Of a stretch of 64,000 nucleotides of DNA, positions 29,802-38,806 are shown piece by piece. The notes under the pieces are model-generated. The model saw only the letters and a list, made by a program, of their open reading frames with translations. It had not been told where the DNA came from and made no database searches. Both the position numbers and the translations under genes were made by a program. This stretch comes from Pseudomonas nicosulfuronedens. Lineage in GTDB: Bacteria; Pseudomonadota; Gammaproteobacteria; Pseudomonadales; Pseudomonadaceae. The stretch's first letter is position 1; every line of letters starts with the position of its first letter. The DNA lies in assembly GCF_005877905.1 (NCBI RefSeq), contig NZ_SWDV01000019.1:62001-126000 (forward strand), written 5' to 3'.

Positions 29802-30617
29802 TTAAACCTCTACGGGGGTGTCGGGATGGTTGCCCCATTCCGACCAGGAACCGGCATAGCCCTTGACCCGCGGATAGCCGAGGGCCTTGGCCACCAGGTA
29901 GGTGAAGCCGGAACGGTGGTGGGTCTGGCAGTGGGTGATCACTTCCTTGTCCTTGGTAATGCCCAGGTCCTGGAGGATCTGCGGCATATCGGTACGGATG
30001 CGCAGGGCGCGGGCCGGGTCCATGCCGGCGGTCCATTCGAAATTGACGGCGCCGGGCACATGGCCGGCCTTGGCGGCGAGGACTTTCTGGCCGCTGTACT
30101 CGCTGGGGTTGCGGGCGTCCCAGACGGCCAGGTCGGCGGCGCCCAGGCGGCTCTGCAGGTATTCGCGGGTGGCGGTGGGCCCTTCGTGCAGGGTCAGCGG
30201 CAGCGGGCCGCCAGCTGGCGCCGGGACGTCCTCGGAGAGTGGCAGGCCGTCGGCGAGCCAGGCGTGCAGGCCGCCGTCGACGTAGTGGTAGTTACCGTGG
30301 CCGATCACATCCAGCAGCCAGATGAAGCGGCCGGCCCAGCCACCGCCTTCGTCGTCGTAGACCACATAGACAGCATCGGGGTTGTGGCCCAGTTCGCCGA
30401 ACAGCGCTTCCAGGTCGGCCTTGGCCGGCAGCAGGCCCGGAGCCGGCGTGCCGCCCAGCTGAGTGCGCGCGGGAGCAACGAAGCGTGCACCGGGAATGTG
30501 GCCCTGCGCATAACGCGCGGCGCTGGTCAGGTCGACCAGGATCAGTTCGGGGGCGTCGAGGCGGCTGGCGAGGTCAGCCGGTTCGATCACCAGGGGCAGG
30601 GCGGAGAAGGCGGACAT
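29802..30617 (-). CDS. rhdA: Thiosulfate/3-mercaptopyruvate sulfurtransferase (rhodanese RhdA)
   Basis: A 271-residue double-rhodanese protein. The inactive N-terminal domain precedes a C-terminal domain with the active-site loop CQTHHRSG, catalytic C230, the same loop as in Azotobacter vinelandii RhdA. The enzyme moves sulfane sulfur from thiosulfate to cyanide or thiol acceptors, a useful trait in cyanide-producing pseudomonads. It is the first gene of a tight pair with psd. Confidence 0.92.
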   Translation of the reverse strand: MSAFSALPLVIEPADLASRLDAPELILVDLTSAARYAQGHIPGARFVAPARTQLGGTPAPGLLPAKADLEALFGELGHNPDAVYVVYDDEGGGWAGRFIWLLDVIGHGNYHYVDGGLHAWLADGLPLSEDVPAPAGGPLPLTLHEGPTATREYLQSRLGAADLAVWDARNPSEYSGQKVLAAKAGHVPGAVNFEWTAGMDPARALRIRTDMPQILQDLGITKDKEVITHCQTHHRSGFTYLVAKALGYPRVKGYAGSWSEWGNHPDTPVEV

Positions 30618-30732
30618 GTCGGAGTCTCCCGGCGGGAACGGTGGGGGGAGGCAACGTGAGCAGGCGCCCTGGGCTACCCCGTGAGGGCGGTTAGTTTAAA
30701 GGGGACGCGGCGGTGCGCAAACCTTTCGCCGA

Positions 30733-32256
30733 TCAGGCGCCCCGTGCCATCTGCTTCACCGCGTGCTCGATGCACTGCACGGTGCGGCCGAAGGCCTGCG
30801 CGTGAAGGTCCGCCAGCGGCTGGCCGTGGCGGTCGCTGAGGACCAGCATGACCACCCGCGCGCCGTTGCCCAGCGAGCGCAGCAGCAGGTGTTCGCTGGG
30901 GATCAGCGCCTTCAGCGCGCCGGGAATCAGCGCCGAGAACTCGGCCATGTTGGCCGGGCTCAGGCGCAACTGACCGGGTTGTTGCAGGAGTTTGCGCAGC
31001 ACCGGGCTGGCGGCGACCTCCAGTTTGAAATCGCCGATCTCGCCGTCCAGGCCGAAGTGCCGACGCGCCTGCAGCCAGTTGCCGCCCTTGTCGGCCAGCA
31101 GGATCATGCCGCGCTGCAGGCCGCAGGCTTGCAGCGCTGCGGTGGCGCAGTCGAGCAGCTGCACGGCGTTGCCGAACGGGCTGGGCGCCTGCATCAGGCG
31201 GGTGCAGTGCTGGCGCCATTCGGCCAGGGTGTCCGGCGCCTTGGCCGGTTCCTCGGCTTTCGGCCCGTTGAGCCAGCGGCGCGCGTCCCAGGGCCACAGC
31301 AGCGCCTCGGCGGGGTGCCAGAGTAGCGGGCGGGCGTGGCGGCGGGCGCTCTGCGCGGCGAGACCGTGGACTATCTGTTGCAGTTCTTCCAGCGGTATCT
31401 GCAGATAAAGGCTGGTCAGGCGCTGCCAGCGCAGCATGTGTACGCCGCCCCAGGATTGGTGCGCGGCCATGGCGATGCTGTTGGCGAGGAGAATGGTGTT
31501 GGCCGGGCGGGTCAGCCAGCGTTGCAGCTCCGGGTCGGCGTCCAGGCGTTGCTGCTGGCCCAGTGGTTCATGCTCGGTATGCGCAACATGCAGGGCACGC
31601 ACCAGCAGGCGCTTGTCGTCGCTGAGCAGGGCGTAGCCCTGGCCAACCCAGTCCGGCAGCCGCCAACTGTCGGCCAGCGCGCGGCACAGCGGCAGCAGCC
31701 GGGTGCCGAGCAGTTCCTCTTCGACCTCGCTGCTGCAGCGGCCCAGGCCGTAGACCTGGCGCTGCCAGCTCTCCATCAGCTCCGGTCTTGCGGTCGCCAG
31801 CGCCCACAGCGGCGCGAGGGTGAACAGACTGCCCCAGTGAATTTCCTGCCAGAGTCGCGCCAGGCGATTGGCGAACAGGCCGCTGGCCTGCTGCATGGCA
31901 TGGCGGCTGATCAGCAGCAGCTGGTTCAGCGCGCGCGGCATCTGCGCCTCGGGCACCGCGGGGAGGCTGTCGAGCAACTGGCTGGCGCGACTCAGGCCCA
32001 GGCGGTTGAGCGCAACTTCCAGGCTTTCCGCCGGATTGTCCCTGGCGCTCTGTGCCCGGTTGGCTTCGCGCAGGATGGCGAACGCCAGCGTTGGCGCGTC
32101 CTGCAGCAGGTCGGCGATCTCTCGGATCGAGCGCCGGCTATCGTTCAACGCACGGCGAATGTCATCGCGCTGCTCCAGCGGAACCGGTAAAGGCAGATCT
32201 TCCAACTGATCGAGCCAGGCCTTGAGACGCTCTGGATGAAGCATTTGCTTTGACAT
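30733..32256 (-). CDS. HDOD-domain protein
   Basis: A 507-residue cytoplasmic protein with an HDOD domain in the first 280 residues (IREIADLLQDAPTLAFAILREAN and later EVALNRLGLSRASQLL are typical helices). The C-terminal region, about residues 330-500, looks like a divergent GAF-type sensory domain. HDOD proteins resemble HD hydrolases but usually lack catalytic metal ligands and act as signalling scaffolds, often in motility and c-di-GMP circuits. The start at 32256 (MSKQMLHPE) could alternatively be the ATG four codons later. It is divergent from motA. Confidence 0.8.
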   Translation of the reverse strand: MSKQMLHPERLKAWLDQLEDLPLPVPLEQRDDIRRALNDSRRSIREIADLLQDAPTLAFAILREANRAQSARDNPAESLEVALNRLGLSRASQLLDSLPAVPEAQMPRALNQLLLISRHAMQQASGLFANRLARLWQEIHWGSLFTLAPLWALATARPELMESWQRQVYGLGRCSSEVEEELLGTRLLPLCRALADSWRLPDWVGQGYALLSDDKRLLVRALHVAHTEHEPLGQQQRLDADPELQRWLTRPANTILLANSIAMAAHQSWGGVHMLRWQRLTSLYLQIPLEELQQIVHGLAAQSARRHARPLLWHPAEALLWPWDARRWLNGPKAEEPAKAPDTLAEWRQHCTRLMQAPSPFGNAVQLLDCATAALQACGLQRGMILLADKGGNWLQARRHFGLDGEIGDFKLEVAASPVLRKLLQQPGQLRLSPANMAEFSALIPGALKALIPSEHLLLRSLGNGARVVMLVLSDRHGQPLADLHAQAFGRTVQCIEHAVKQMARGA

Positions 32257-32293
32257 GCGTGAGGCGCCGAACTGGTTTTTAGTGTTTTCGGCC

Positions 32294-32320
32294 TATAGTC
32301 TTGCCCGAAATCTCCGATAA
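32294..32320 (+). promoter_or_regulatory. Sigma-28 (FliA)-type promoter of motAB
   Basis: TATAG at 32294-32298 matches TAAAG at four of five positions, and TCCGATAA at 32313-32320 matches GCCGATAA at seven of eight. The 14-base spacing is exactly that of the flagellar sigma-28 consensus. It lies 57 bases before the motA start, as expected for late flagellar genes. Confidence 0.75.
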
Positions 32321-32321
32321 C

Positions 32322-32356
32322 AACAGGGAGGCGGGAAACATGCCTCCCTTTCTGTT
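32322..32356 (+). promoter_or_regulatory. Hairpin in the motA leader
   Basis: GGGAGGC (32326-32332) pairs with GCCTCCC (32342-32348), followed by TTT; outer AACAG and CTGTT can extend the stem around a bulge. It would form in the motAB mRNA leader and could act as an attenuator or stability element. Confidence 0.45.
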
Positions 32357-32377
32357 CACCGTTTCAGTCCGGTCCCC

Positions 32378-33229
32378 ATGGCAAAAATCATCGGCATCAT
32401 CGTTCTCATGGCCAGCGTACTCGGCGGCTACATGCTCTCCGGCGGCAAGATCGCGGCCATCATTCAGCCGTTCGAGGTGCTGATCATCGGCGGCGCCGCG
32501 CTGGGTGCATTCCTTCAGGCGAACCCCGGCAGCACCTTCATGACCGTGCTGAAGAAGGCGCCGAAGATGTTCGGCAACCGCTTCACCCACACCTTCTACC
32601 TGGAGGTGCTGGGCATGCTTTATGAAGTGCTCAACAAGAGCCGTCGTGAAGGCATGATGGCCATCGAGGCCGATGTCGAGGACCCGGCCGCCAGCCCGAT
32701 CTTCAGCAAGTACCCCGCGGTGCTCAAGGACGAACGCATGACGGCGTATGTCTGCGATTACCTGCGCATCATGTCCTCCGGCAACATGGCGCCCCACGAG
32801 CTGGAAGGCCTGTTCGACATGGAGCTGGGCAGCCTGAAGGAAGATCTGGAACACCCGGCCCATGCCGTGACCCGCGTCGCCGACGCCCTGCCGGGCTTCG
32901 GTATCGTTGCCGCGGTCCTGGGTATCGTGATCACCATGGCCCTGCTCGGCCAGGGTAGCCAGGCCGAGATCGGCCACCACGTCGCCGCAGCGCTGGTGGG
33001 TACCTTCCTCGGTATTCTCGCGGCCTACGGCTTTGTCGGTCCGCTGGCCAACGCCCTGGAGCATGACGCCAAGGAAGAGCTGAACCTTTACGAGTCGATC
33101 AAGGCCTGCCTGGTGGCGTCCGCCTCCGGCATGCCGCCGTCGCTGGCCGTCGAGTTCGGCCGCAAGGTGCTGCTGCCGGCGCACCGTCCCAGCTTCAGTG
33201 AGCTGGAACAGGCGGTACGTGGGCGCTAA
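32378..33229 (+). CDS. motA: Flagellar motor stator protein MotA
   Basis: A 283-residue MotA with four membrane helices and a large cytoplasmic loop after the second. MAKIIGIIVLMASVLGGYML is helix 1; the charged loop contains FSKYPAVLKDERM and SSGNMAPHELEGL; the last two helices, with PGFGIVAAVLGIVITM, frame the ion path. It forms the proton channel with MotB. Pseudomonads usually have a second stator (MotCD), not present in this window. The start lacks a strong ribosome binding site. It is preceded by a sigma-28-type promoter. Confidence 0.95.
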   Translation: MAKIIGIIVLMASVLGGYMLSGGKIAAIIQPFEVLIIGGAALGAFLQANPGSTFMTVLKKAPKMFGNRFTHTFYLEVLGMLYEVLNKSRREGMMAIEADVEDPAASPIFSKYPAVLKDERMTAYVCDYLRIMSSGNMAPHELEGLFDMELGSLKEDLEHPAHAVTRVADALPGFGIVAAVLGIVITMALLGQGSQAEIGHHVAAALVGTFLGILAAYGFVGPLANALEHDAKEELNLYESIKACLVASASGMPPSLAVEFGRKVLLPAHRPSFSELEQAVRGR

Positions 33230-33231
33230 GC

Positions 33232-34275
33232 ATGGATAACAACCAGCCGATCATCGTCAAGCGCATCAAGCGCTATGCCGCCGGCCACCATGGCGGTGGC
33301 TGGAAGATCGCCTTCGCCGACTTCGCCACCGCCATGATGGCGTTCTTCCTGGTGCTCTGGCTGCTGTCCTCGGCCACGCCGGAGCAGAAGAAGGCCATCT
33401 CCGGCTACTTCCAGGACCCCATCGGTTTCACCGAGAGTGCCAGCCCCTATGTCATCGACCTGGGTGGCACGCCGACGCCGGCGCCGGACAAGACCCTGAA
33501 CCCGCAGATCCAGGCCCAGCCGGACGCCGACGAGACGCGGATCAACCCGGACGAGAATGCCAAGATCACCGAGCAACAGGCCCAGGACGTCGCCGAGCAG
33601 GTGGAAAAGGAACGTCTGGAGCTGTTGCTGCAGGAGTTGCAGAACAAGGTCGACGAGAACCCGACCCTGAAGCGCTTCAAGGACCAGATCCTCTTCGAGA
33701 TCACCCAGGACGGCCTGCGCATCCAGATCGTCGACTCGGACAACCGGCCGATGTTCGACCTGGGCAGCGCGCGCCTGCAGCCGTACTTCGAGGACATCCT
33801 GCTGGCGCTGGCCGAGACCATCAAGCAGGTGCCGAACAAGATCAGCATCAGCGGTCACACCGATGCCAAGCCCTACGCCGGCAACGGCGAGTTCGGCAAC
33901 TGGGAGTTGTCAGCCAACCGCGCCAACGCCGCACGCCGTGCGCTGGAGGCCGGCGGCTACCCGGTAGACCAGATCGCCCGCGTGGTGGGGTACGCCTCTT
34001 CCGCGCTGTTCGACCGTGACAAGCCGCTCAACCCGGTGAACCGCCGCATCGACATCATCGTCCTGACCAAGAAGGCCCAGCGGGCCATCGAGGGACAGGA
34101 TGGCGGGACGCAGAAGCTGCCCGAGGGTGCTGCTCCGGTCGCGCCGGGCGCCGCTCCGGCCCAGCCGGCAGCCGGGCAGGGTGACCCGCTGCCGCCGGAC
34201 CAGCTCAAGCAGAAGCTCAACCTGTTCGACGACGGCGGCACGCTGAAGCTCGACGAGCTGAACAAGCAGCAGTAA
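33232..34275 (+). CDS. motB: Flagellar motor stator protein MotB
   Basis: A 347-residue protein starting two bases after the motA stop. A short cytoplasmic N-terminus precedes one membrane helix with the proton-carrying aspartate D30 (AFADFATAMMAFF). A linker of about 110 residues leads to the OmpA/MotB peptidoglycan-binding domain (ISISGHTDAKPY, ANRANAARRALEAGG), and then an Ala/Pro-rich C-terminus. It anchors the stator to the cell wall. Confidence 0.95.
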   Translation: MDNNQPIIVKRIKRYAAGHHGGGWKIAFADFATAMMAFFLVLWLLSSATPEQKKAISGYFQDPIGFTESASPYVIDLGGTPTPAPDKTLNPQIQAQPDADETRINPDENAKITEQQAQDVAEQVEKERLELLLQELQNKVDENPTLKRFKDQILFEITQDGLRIQIVDSDNRPMFDLGSARLQPYFEDILLALAETIKQVPNKISISGHTDAKPYAGNGEFGNWELSANRANAARRALEAGGYPVDQIARVVGYASSALFDRDKPLNPVNRRIDIIVLTKKAQRAIEGQDGGTQKLPEGAAPVAPGAAPAQPAAGQGDPLPPDQLKQKLNLFDDGGTLKLDELNKQQ

Positions 34276-34283
34276 GAACGCAG

Positions 34284-34312
34284 AAGGCCAGCTGAAAAGC
34301 TGGCCTTTTTCT
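34284..34312 (+). terminator. Intrinsic terminator after motB
   Basis: A perfect 10-bp stem (34284-34293 with 34298-34307) with a GAAA loop is followed by a T run. Confidence 0.9.
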
Positions 34313-34335
34313 TTGCGCCATCTGCACGGCCAGGC

Positions 34336-34364
34336 GGCGGATAACGCTTGAGGCGTTATGCGCC
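34336..34364. repeat. Second-type intergenic palindrome (GGATAACGC class)
   Basis: ATAACGC (34341-34347) and GCGTTAT (34353-34359) form an inverted repeat, extended by GGCG/CGCC with one mismatch, followed by CCTACA. This is a different repeat from the TAGGAGCG family and lies in the motB-rsgA gap. Confidence 0.6.
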
Positions 34365-34375
34365 CTACAGATCGT

Positions 34376-35407
34376 TTAGTACGTGTCTTCCGGCAGGCTG
34401 GCGAGAATGTGCCGATAGCTGTTCATCCGCTGCGGTGAGATACGCCCGTCTTCCAGCGCCTTGAGCAGGGCGCAGCCCGGTTCGCGGTCGTGCTTGCAGT
34501 CGCGGAAGCGACAGCGGCCGAGCAGGTCGTGGAACTCGATGAAGCCCGCTTCCACGTCATCGCGGCTGACATGGCCGAGGCCGAATTCGCGGATGCCCGG
34601 GGAGTCGATCAGGTCGCCGCCGGCGGGGAAGTGGAACAGCCGCGCGGTGGTCGTGGTGTGGGTGCCCTTGCCGGTGACTTCCGAGAGGTCGCCGACACGG
34701 GTGTCGACGCCCGGCAGCAGCGCGTTCACCAGCGAGGACTTGCCCACGCCCGACTGACCGACGAACACGCTGACGTGCTCGTTCAGTGCGGCGCGCAGGG
34801 CGTCCAGTGCCAGGCCGTTGGCGGCCGAGACCTCCAGCAGCGGGTAGCCCAGCTCGCGGTAGGTGCCCAGCAGCGAGTCGAGGAAGGGGGCATTGTCCTC
34901 GTCGATCAGGTCGGCCTTGTTCAGCAGCAACAGCGGCTTGATGCCCGCGTGCTCGGCAGCCACCAGGTAGCGGTCGATCAGGTTGGCGTGGGGCTCGGGG
35001 CGCGGTGCGAATACGATGACGATGCGGTCGACGTTGGCCGCCACGGGCTTGAGCACGCCGCGCATGTCCGGGCGGCGCAGCTCGGAGGTGCGGGGCAGCT
35101 GCGCGACGATCACGCCGATGCCCTGGTTGCCCGGGCGCCAGACCACCTGGTCGCCGGTCACCAGCGGTGGCAGGTTGGCGCGCAGGTGGCAGCGGAACAC
35201 CTGGCCGGCGGCGTCGCCGTCCTGGGCTTCGACTTCCACCTGCACACCGAAGTGAGCGATCACCTGGCCGGTCTGTTCCGGGCCGAGGTCGCCGCCTTCC
35301 AGTTCTTCCAGGGCGCGAGACTCTCGCTTCGCCGCGCGCGCGGCGCGTTCTTCCTGGACTTTTTCGATCCGCCAGCTCTGCCGGCGGGTGAGGTGACGCT
35401 TGGCCAT
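34376..35407 (-). CDS. rsgA: Small ribosomal subunit GTPase RsgA
   Basis: A 343-residue circularly permuted GTPase that helps mature the 30S subunit. An OB-fold (about 40-110) is followed by the G domain with motif order G4-G5-G1-G3: NKADL, then [15 protein letters not shown], then DSPGIREF. The zinc finger is at the C-terminus ([16 protein letters not shown]). Length and order are standard. It is divergent from orn with an 89-base gap. Confidence 0.96.
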   Translation of the reverse strand: MAKRHLTRRQSWRIEKVQEERAARAAKRESRALEELEGGDLGPEQTGQVIAHFGVQVEVEAQDGDAAGQVFRCHLRANLPPLVTGDQVVWRPGNQGIGVIVAQLPRTSELRRPDMRGVLKPVAANVDRIVIVFAPRPEPHANLIDRYLVAAEHAGIKPLLLLNKADLIDEDNAPFLDSLLGTYRELGYPLLEVSAANGLALDALRAALNEHVSVFVGQSGVGKSSLVNALLPGVDTRVGDLSEVTGKGTHTTTTARLFHFPAGGDLIDSPGIREFGLGHVSRDDVEAGFIEFHDLLGRCRFRDCKHDREPGCALLKALEDGRISPQRMNSYRHILASLPEDTY

Positions 35408-35496
35408 AGGGTATCCACAGGGAAAATCGCGGCGGAGTTTAGCATGCGGCGGCGTGCTTCCCGCTAAACTAGAGGGCTGAGCTGAGGAGCCCCATC

Positions 35497-36039
35497 ATGC
35501 AGAACCCGCAGAACCTGATCTGGATCGACCTGGAAATGACCGGGCTGGACCCGGACAAGGACGTCATCATCGAGATGGCGACCATCGTCACCGACAGTGA
35601 CCTGAACATCCTCGAGGAAGGCCCGGTGATCGCCGTGCACCAGAGCGAGGAGCTGCTCGCCGGCATGGACGAGTGGAACACCCGGCAGCACGGCCAGTCC
35701 GGCCTGACCCAGCGCGTGCGCGAAAGCACCATCTCCGCCGCCGAAGCCGAAGCCATGACTATCGCCTTCCTGGAAAAGTGGGTGCCCAAGCGCAGCTCGC
35801 CGATCTGCGGCAACAGCATCTGCCAGGACCGCCGCTTCCTCTACCGCCACATGCCGAAGCTGGAAGGCTACTTCCACTACCGCAACCTGGACGTCTCCAC
35901 CCTCAAGGAGCTGGCCGCGCGCTGGGCGCCTGCGGTGCGCGACGGTTTCAAGAAAGGCAACACCCACCTGGCGCTGGACGACATCCGCGAGTCCATTGCC
36001 GAGCTGCGTTACTACCGCGAGCACTTCATCAAGCTGTAA
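35497..36039 (+). CDS. orn: Oligoribonuclease
   Basis: A 180-residue DEDDh 3'-5' exonuclease that degrades two- to five-base RNAs, including pGpG from c-di-GMP breakdown. The active-site residues are visible as [10 protein letters not shown], then [10 protein letters not shown] and finally [10 protein letters not shown]. Length matches the family exactly. Its activity links general RNA decay to the c-di-GMP proteins encoded elsewhere in the window. Confidence 0.97.
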   Translation: MQNPQNLIWIDLEMTGLDPDKDVIIEMATIVTDSDLNILEEGPVIAVHQSEELLAGMDEWNTRQHGQSGLTQRVRESTISAAEAEAMTIAFLEKWVPKRSSPICGNSICQDRRFLYRHMPKLEGYFHYRNLDVSTLKELAARWAPAVRDGFKKGNTHLALDDIRESIAELRYYREHFIKL

Positions 36040-36068
36040 CCACGGTGCCTCATGTCCGAGGCCGTAGC

Positions 36069-36136
36069 TGTAGGAGCGAGCTTGCTCGCGAACCAGACCC
36101 GCTGCGAGGCTGTTCGCGAGCAAGCTCGCTCCTACA
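36069..36136. repeat. REP-like palindrome, 25-bp perfect arms
   Basis: Arms 36069-36093 and 36112-36136 are perfect reverse complements beginning TGTAGGAGCGAGCTTGCTCG; loop is 18 bases. It lies between the convergent orn and queG genes, so it may serve as a shared 3' end. Confidence 0.92.
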
Positions 36137-36143
36137 AAAAGCC

Positions 36144-37205
36144 TTAGGCGCCGTGCCGGTGCAGCGCCCAGGTCACATGCTCGCGCACCAGTTCCGACGG
36201 GAACTCCCGCCGCGCGCGCAGCGCCTCGATCACCGGAATGGTCGACGGCGCATTGCCCAGCCCCACGGCCAGGTTGCGCAGCCAGCGCTCGTAACCGGCG
36301 CGTCTTAGCGGCGAGCCCTCGGTGCGGCTGAGGAATTCTTCTTCCGTCCACAGGAACAGCTCCGCCAGCGCGGCGTTGTCCAGGCTGTGGCGTGGCTGGA
36401 AGTCGCCCTGGTCGGTGGCGCGGGAGAAGCGGTTCCACGGGCAGACCATCTGGCAGTCGTCGCAGCCGAACACGCGGTTGCCGATCAGCGGGCGCAGGTC
36501 TTCGGGGATCGGGCCCTTCAATTCGATGGTCAGGTAGGAAATGCAGCGCCGCGCATCCAGCACATAGGGCGCCACGAAGGCGGCGGTGGGGCAGATGTCC
36601 ATGCAGGCCGTGCAGCGTCCGCAGTGCTCCGTGCCGTGGGGCTCGTCCACCGGTAGCGGCAGGTCGGTGAACAGCTCCCCGAGGAAGAAGTAGCTGCCGG
36701 CCTTGCGGTTGAGCACCAGGGTGTTCTTGCCGATCCAGCCCAGGCCCGATTGCTCGGCGATGGCCTTCTCCAGCACCGGCGCACTGTCGACGAAGGCGCG
36801 GAAGCCGAACGGACCAATCTGCTGCTGGATGCGCTCGGCCAGTTGCTGCAGGCGCTTGCGGATCAGCTTGTGGTAGTCGCGGCCCAGGGCGTAGCGCGAC
36901 ACATAGGCCTTCTCCGGATCGCCCAGGACCTGCGCCATGCGCGTATCGCCGGGCAGGTAGTCCATGCGCAGCGATACGACCCGTAGCGTACCGGGCACCA
37001 GTTCGTCGGGCCGCCAGCGCTTGCTGCCGTGGGCGCCCATGTAGTCCATCTCGCCGTGGTAGCCCGCCTCCAGCCAGCGTTGCAAGTGCTCGCCATGCGC
37101 TTCCAGGTCCAGCCCGCTGATGCCGACCTGCTGGAAGCCGAGTTCGCGCCCCCAGTCCTTGATGGAGAGGGCGAGGTCGGCATAGTCGAGTGTTGAATCG
37201 TGCAT
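36144..37205 (-). CDS. queG: Epoxyqueuosine reductase QueG
   Basis: A 353-residue cobalamin-dependent iron-sulfur enzyme that reduces epoxyqueuosine to queuosine in tRNA. Two 4Fe-4S motifs are visible: CGRCTACMDICPTAAF and CDDCQMVCPWNR. The C-terminal HEAT-like tail ends HVTWALHRHGA. I chose the ATG at 37205 (MHDSTLDYADLA); a 25-residue upstream extension reaches toward nnr and is not conserved in the family as I know it. Confidence 0.94.
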   Translation of the reverse strand: MHDSTLDYADLALSIKDWGRELGFQQVGISGLDLEAHGEHLQRWLEAGYHGEMDYMGAHGSKRWRPDELVPGTLRVVSLRMDYLPGDTRMAQVLGDPEKAYVSRYALGRDYHKLIRKRLQQLAERIQQQIGPFGFRAFVDSAPVLEKAIAEQSGLGWIGKNTLVLNRKAGSYFFLGELFTDLPLPVDEPHGTEHCGRCTACMDICPTAAFVAPYVLDARRCISYLTIELKGPIPEDLRPLIGNRVFGCDDCQMVCPWNRFSRATDQGDFQPRHSLDNAALAELFLWTEEEFLSRTEGSPLRRAGYERWLRNLAVGLGNAPSTIPVIEALRARREFPSELVREHVTWALHRHGA

Positions 37206-37309
37206 GGAAGGCGAGAAAGCGAAGTCCGGGTGCGTATAATTCTGCCAGACCTTGCCGGCGTCGGCCCGTCCGTACGCCAAGGCGACACATTCTGCCGCCC
37301 GGAACCGCG

Positions 37310-38806
37310 ATGACTGCCCACGACGAACTGCCCCTTGATCTGTACAGCGCCCAGCAGGTACGCGACCTTGACGCGCGCCTGATCGCCGCCGGCACGCCCG
37401 GCTTCGAGCTGATGCGCCGCGCCGCGCATGCCGCCTGGCGCGCCCTGCGCCGCCAATGGCCGGATGCCGGCGAAATCACCGTGCTGGCCGGCCATGGCAA
37501 CAACGCCGGCGACGGCTATCTGATCGCTGCCCTGGCCTTGCGCGCCGGCTGGCGTGTACGCGTGCTGGCGGCGGGCGATGTCTCCCGCCTGTCCGGCGAT
37601 GCGGCTTCGGCCCATGGCGAAGCGCGCTCGGTCGGCGTGGATATCGAGACCTGGAGTGATCGCGCCGAGCTGCGCGGTGTGCTGGTAGACGCGTTGCTGG
37701 GCACCGGTCTGGGCGGCGAGGTGCGCGAGCCTTATGCCTCTGTGATTGCTGCGATCAATGCCAGCGGGCTACCGGTGCTGGCTGTGGACATTCCCTCCGG
37801 TCTGAGTGCCGACACCGGGCAGGTGCTGGGTTGCGCGGTGAATGCCGACCTGACCGTGACCTTCATCGGCCTCAAGCTCGGCCTGTTCACCGGCAATGGT
37901 CCCGATCAATGCGGCGAGCTGGCTTTCGACGGGCTCGATGCCGATCCTGCGCTGATTTCCGAGGACGGCGTGGCGCGCCGTCTCGCTCCGGTCTCGCTGG
38001 CTCGCCTGGCTGCGCGCCCGAAGGCCGCGCACAAGGGGCTGTTCGGCCACGCCTTGGTGATCGGTGGTGATACCGGTATGGGCGGCGCCGTGCTGCTGGC
38101 CGCCGAGAGCGCGCTGCGCTGCGGTGCCGGGTTGGTGTCGCTGGCGACCCGTGCCGCTCACGTACCCGCTGCACTGGCTCGCCGGCCTGAGCTGATGGCG
38201 CGTGGCGTCTCTTCTTCCGCTGAGCTGCTGCGCGTCGCCGAGCGTGCCGATGTGCTGGTGGTCGGCCCCGGTGTCGGCCGCGAAGCCTGGGGGCGCGTGC
38301 TGGTCAGCGCCGCCGCGAGCCTGGAGCGCCGACAGGTGTGGGATGCCGATGCGCTCAACCTGCTGGCCGAAGGCCTGGTCGCTCGTCCGGCCGGCGACTG
38401 GGTGATCACCCCCCACCCGGCTGAGGCGGCGCGCCTGCTGGGCCTCTCCACCGCCGAGGTCCAGGCCGACCGGCCGAAAGCCGCGCACGCGTTGGCGCAG
38501 CGCTACCAGGCGGTAGCCGTGCTCAAGGGCGTCGGTAGTCTGGTCGCCTCTCCGGATGGTCGGCTGGCGCTGTGCAATCACGGGCATCCCGCCATGGCGG
38601 GCGCCGGGTTGGGGGATGTGCTGTCCGGCATCCTCGGTGCGCTGCTGGCGCAGCGGGTGCCTGCTTTCGAAGCAGCGTGCCTGGCAGTCTGGCTGCATGC
38701 CCGCGCTGGCGAGTCGCTTGGCGCGCAAGGGCGCGGCCTGGCTGCCGCCGATCTGATTCCTGCCGTTCGTCAGTTGCTCGAGGAGCTGTCGCCATGCCTG
38801 AACTGA
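37310..38806 (+). CDS. nnr: Bifunctional NAD(P)H-hydrate epimerase/dehydratase
   Basis: A 498-residue repair enzyme. The N-terminal YjeF domain (about 1-225) interconverts the R and S forms of NAD(P)H hydrate; GHGNNAGDGYLIAALAL is its signature. The C-terminal domain (about 240-490) dehydrates the S form using ADP or ATP, with KAAHKGLFGHALVIGGD and GAGLGDVLSGILGALLAQ. The ATG at 37310 starts MTAHDELPLD. It begins the conserved run nnr-tsaE-amiB-mutL-miaA-hfq. Confidence 0.94.
   Translation: MTAHDELPLDLYSAQQVRDLDARLIAAGTPGFELMRRAAHAAWRALRRQWPDAGEITVLAGHGNNAGDGYLIAALALRAGWRVRVLAAGDVSRLSGDAASAHGEARSVGVDIETWSDRAELRGVLVDALLGTGLGGEVREPYASVIAAINASGLPVLAVDIPSGLSADTGQVLGCAVNADLTVTFIGLKLGLFTGNGPDQCGELAFDGLDADPALISEDGVARRLAPVSLARLAARPKAAHKGLFGHALVIGGDTGMGGAVLLAAESALRCGAGLVSLATRAAHVPAALARRPELMARGVSSSAELLRVAERADVLVVGPGVGREAWGRVLVSAAASLERRQVWDADALNLLAEGLVARPAGDWVITPHPAEAARLLGLSTAEVQADRPKAAHALAQRYQAVAVLKGVGSLVASPDGRLALCNHGHPAMAGAGLGDVLSGILGALLAQRVPAFEAACLAVWLHARAGESLGAQGRGLAAADLIPAVRQLLEELSPCLN

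Noticed and set aside
34490-35467. Plus-strand frame opposite rsgA
   Set aside because: Translation is Ala/Val/Gln-rich noise; rsgA motifs are complete on the minus strand.
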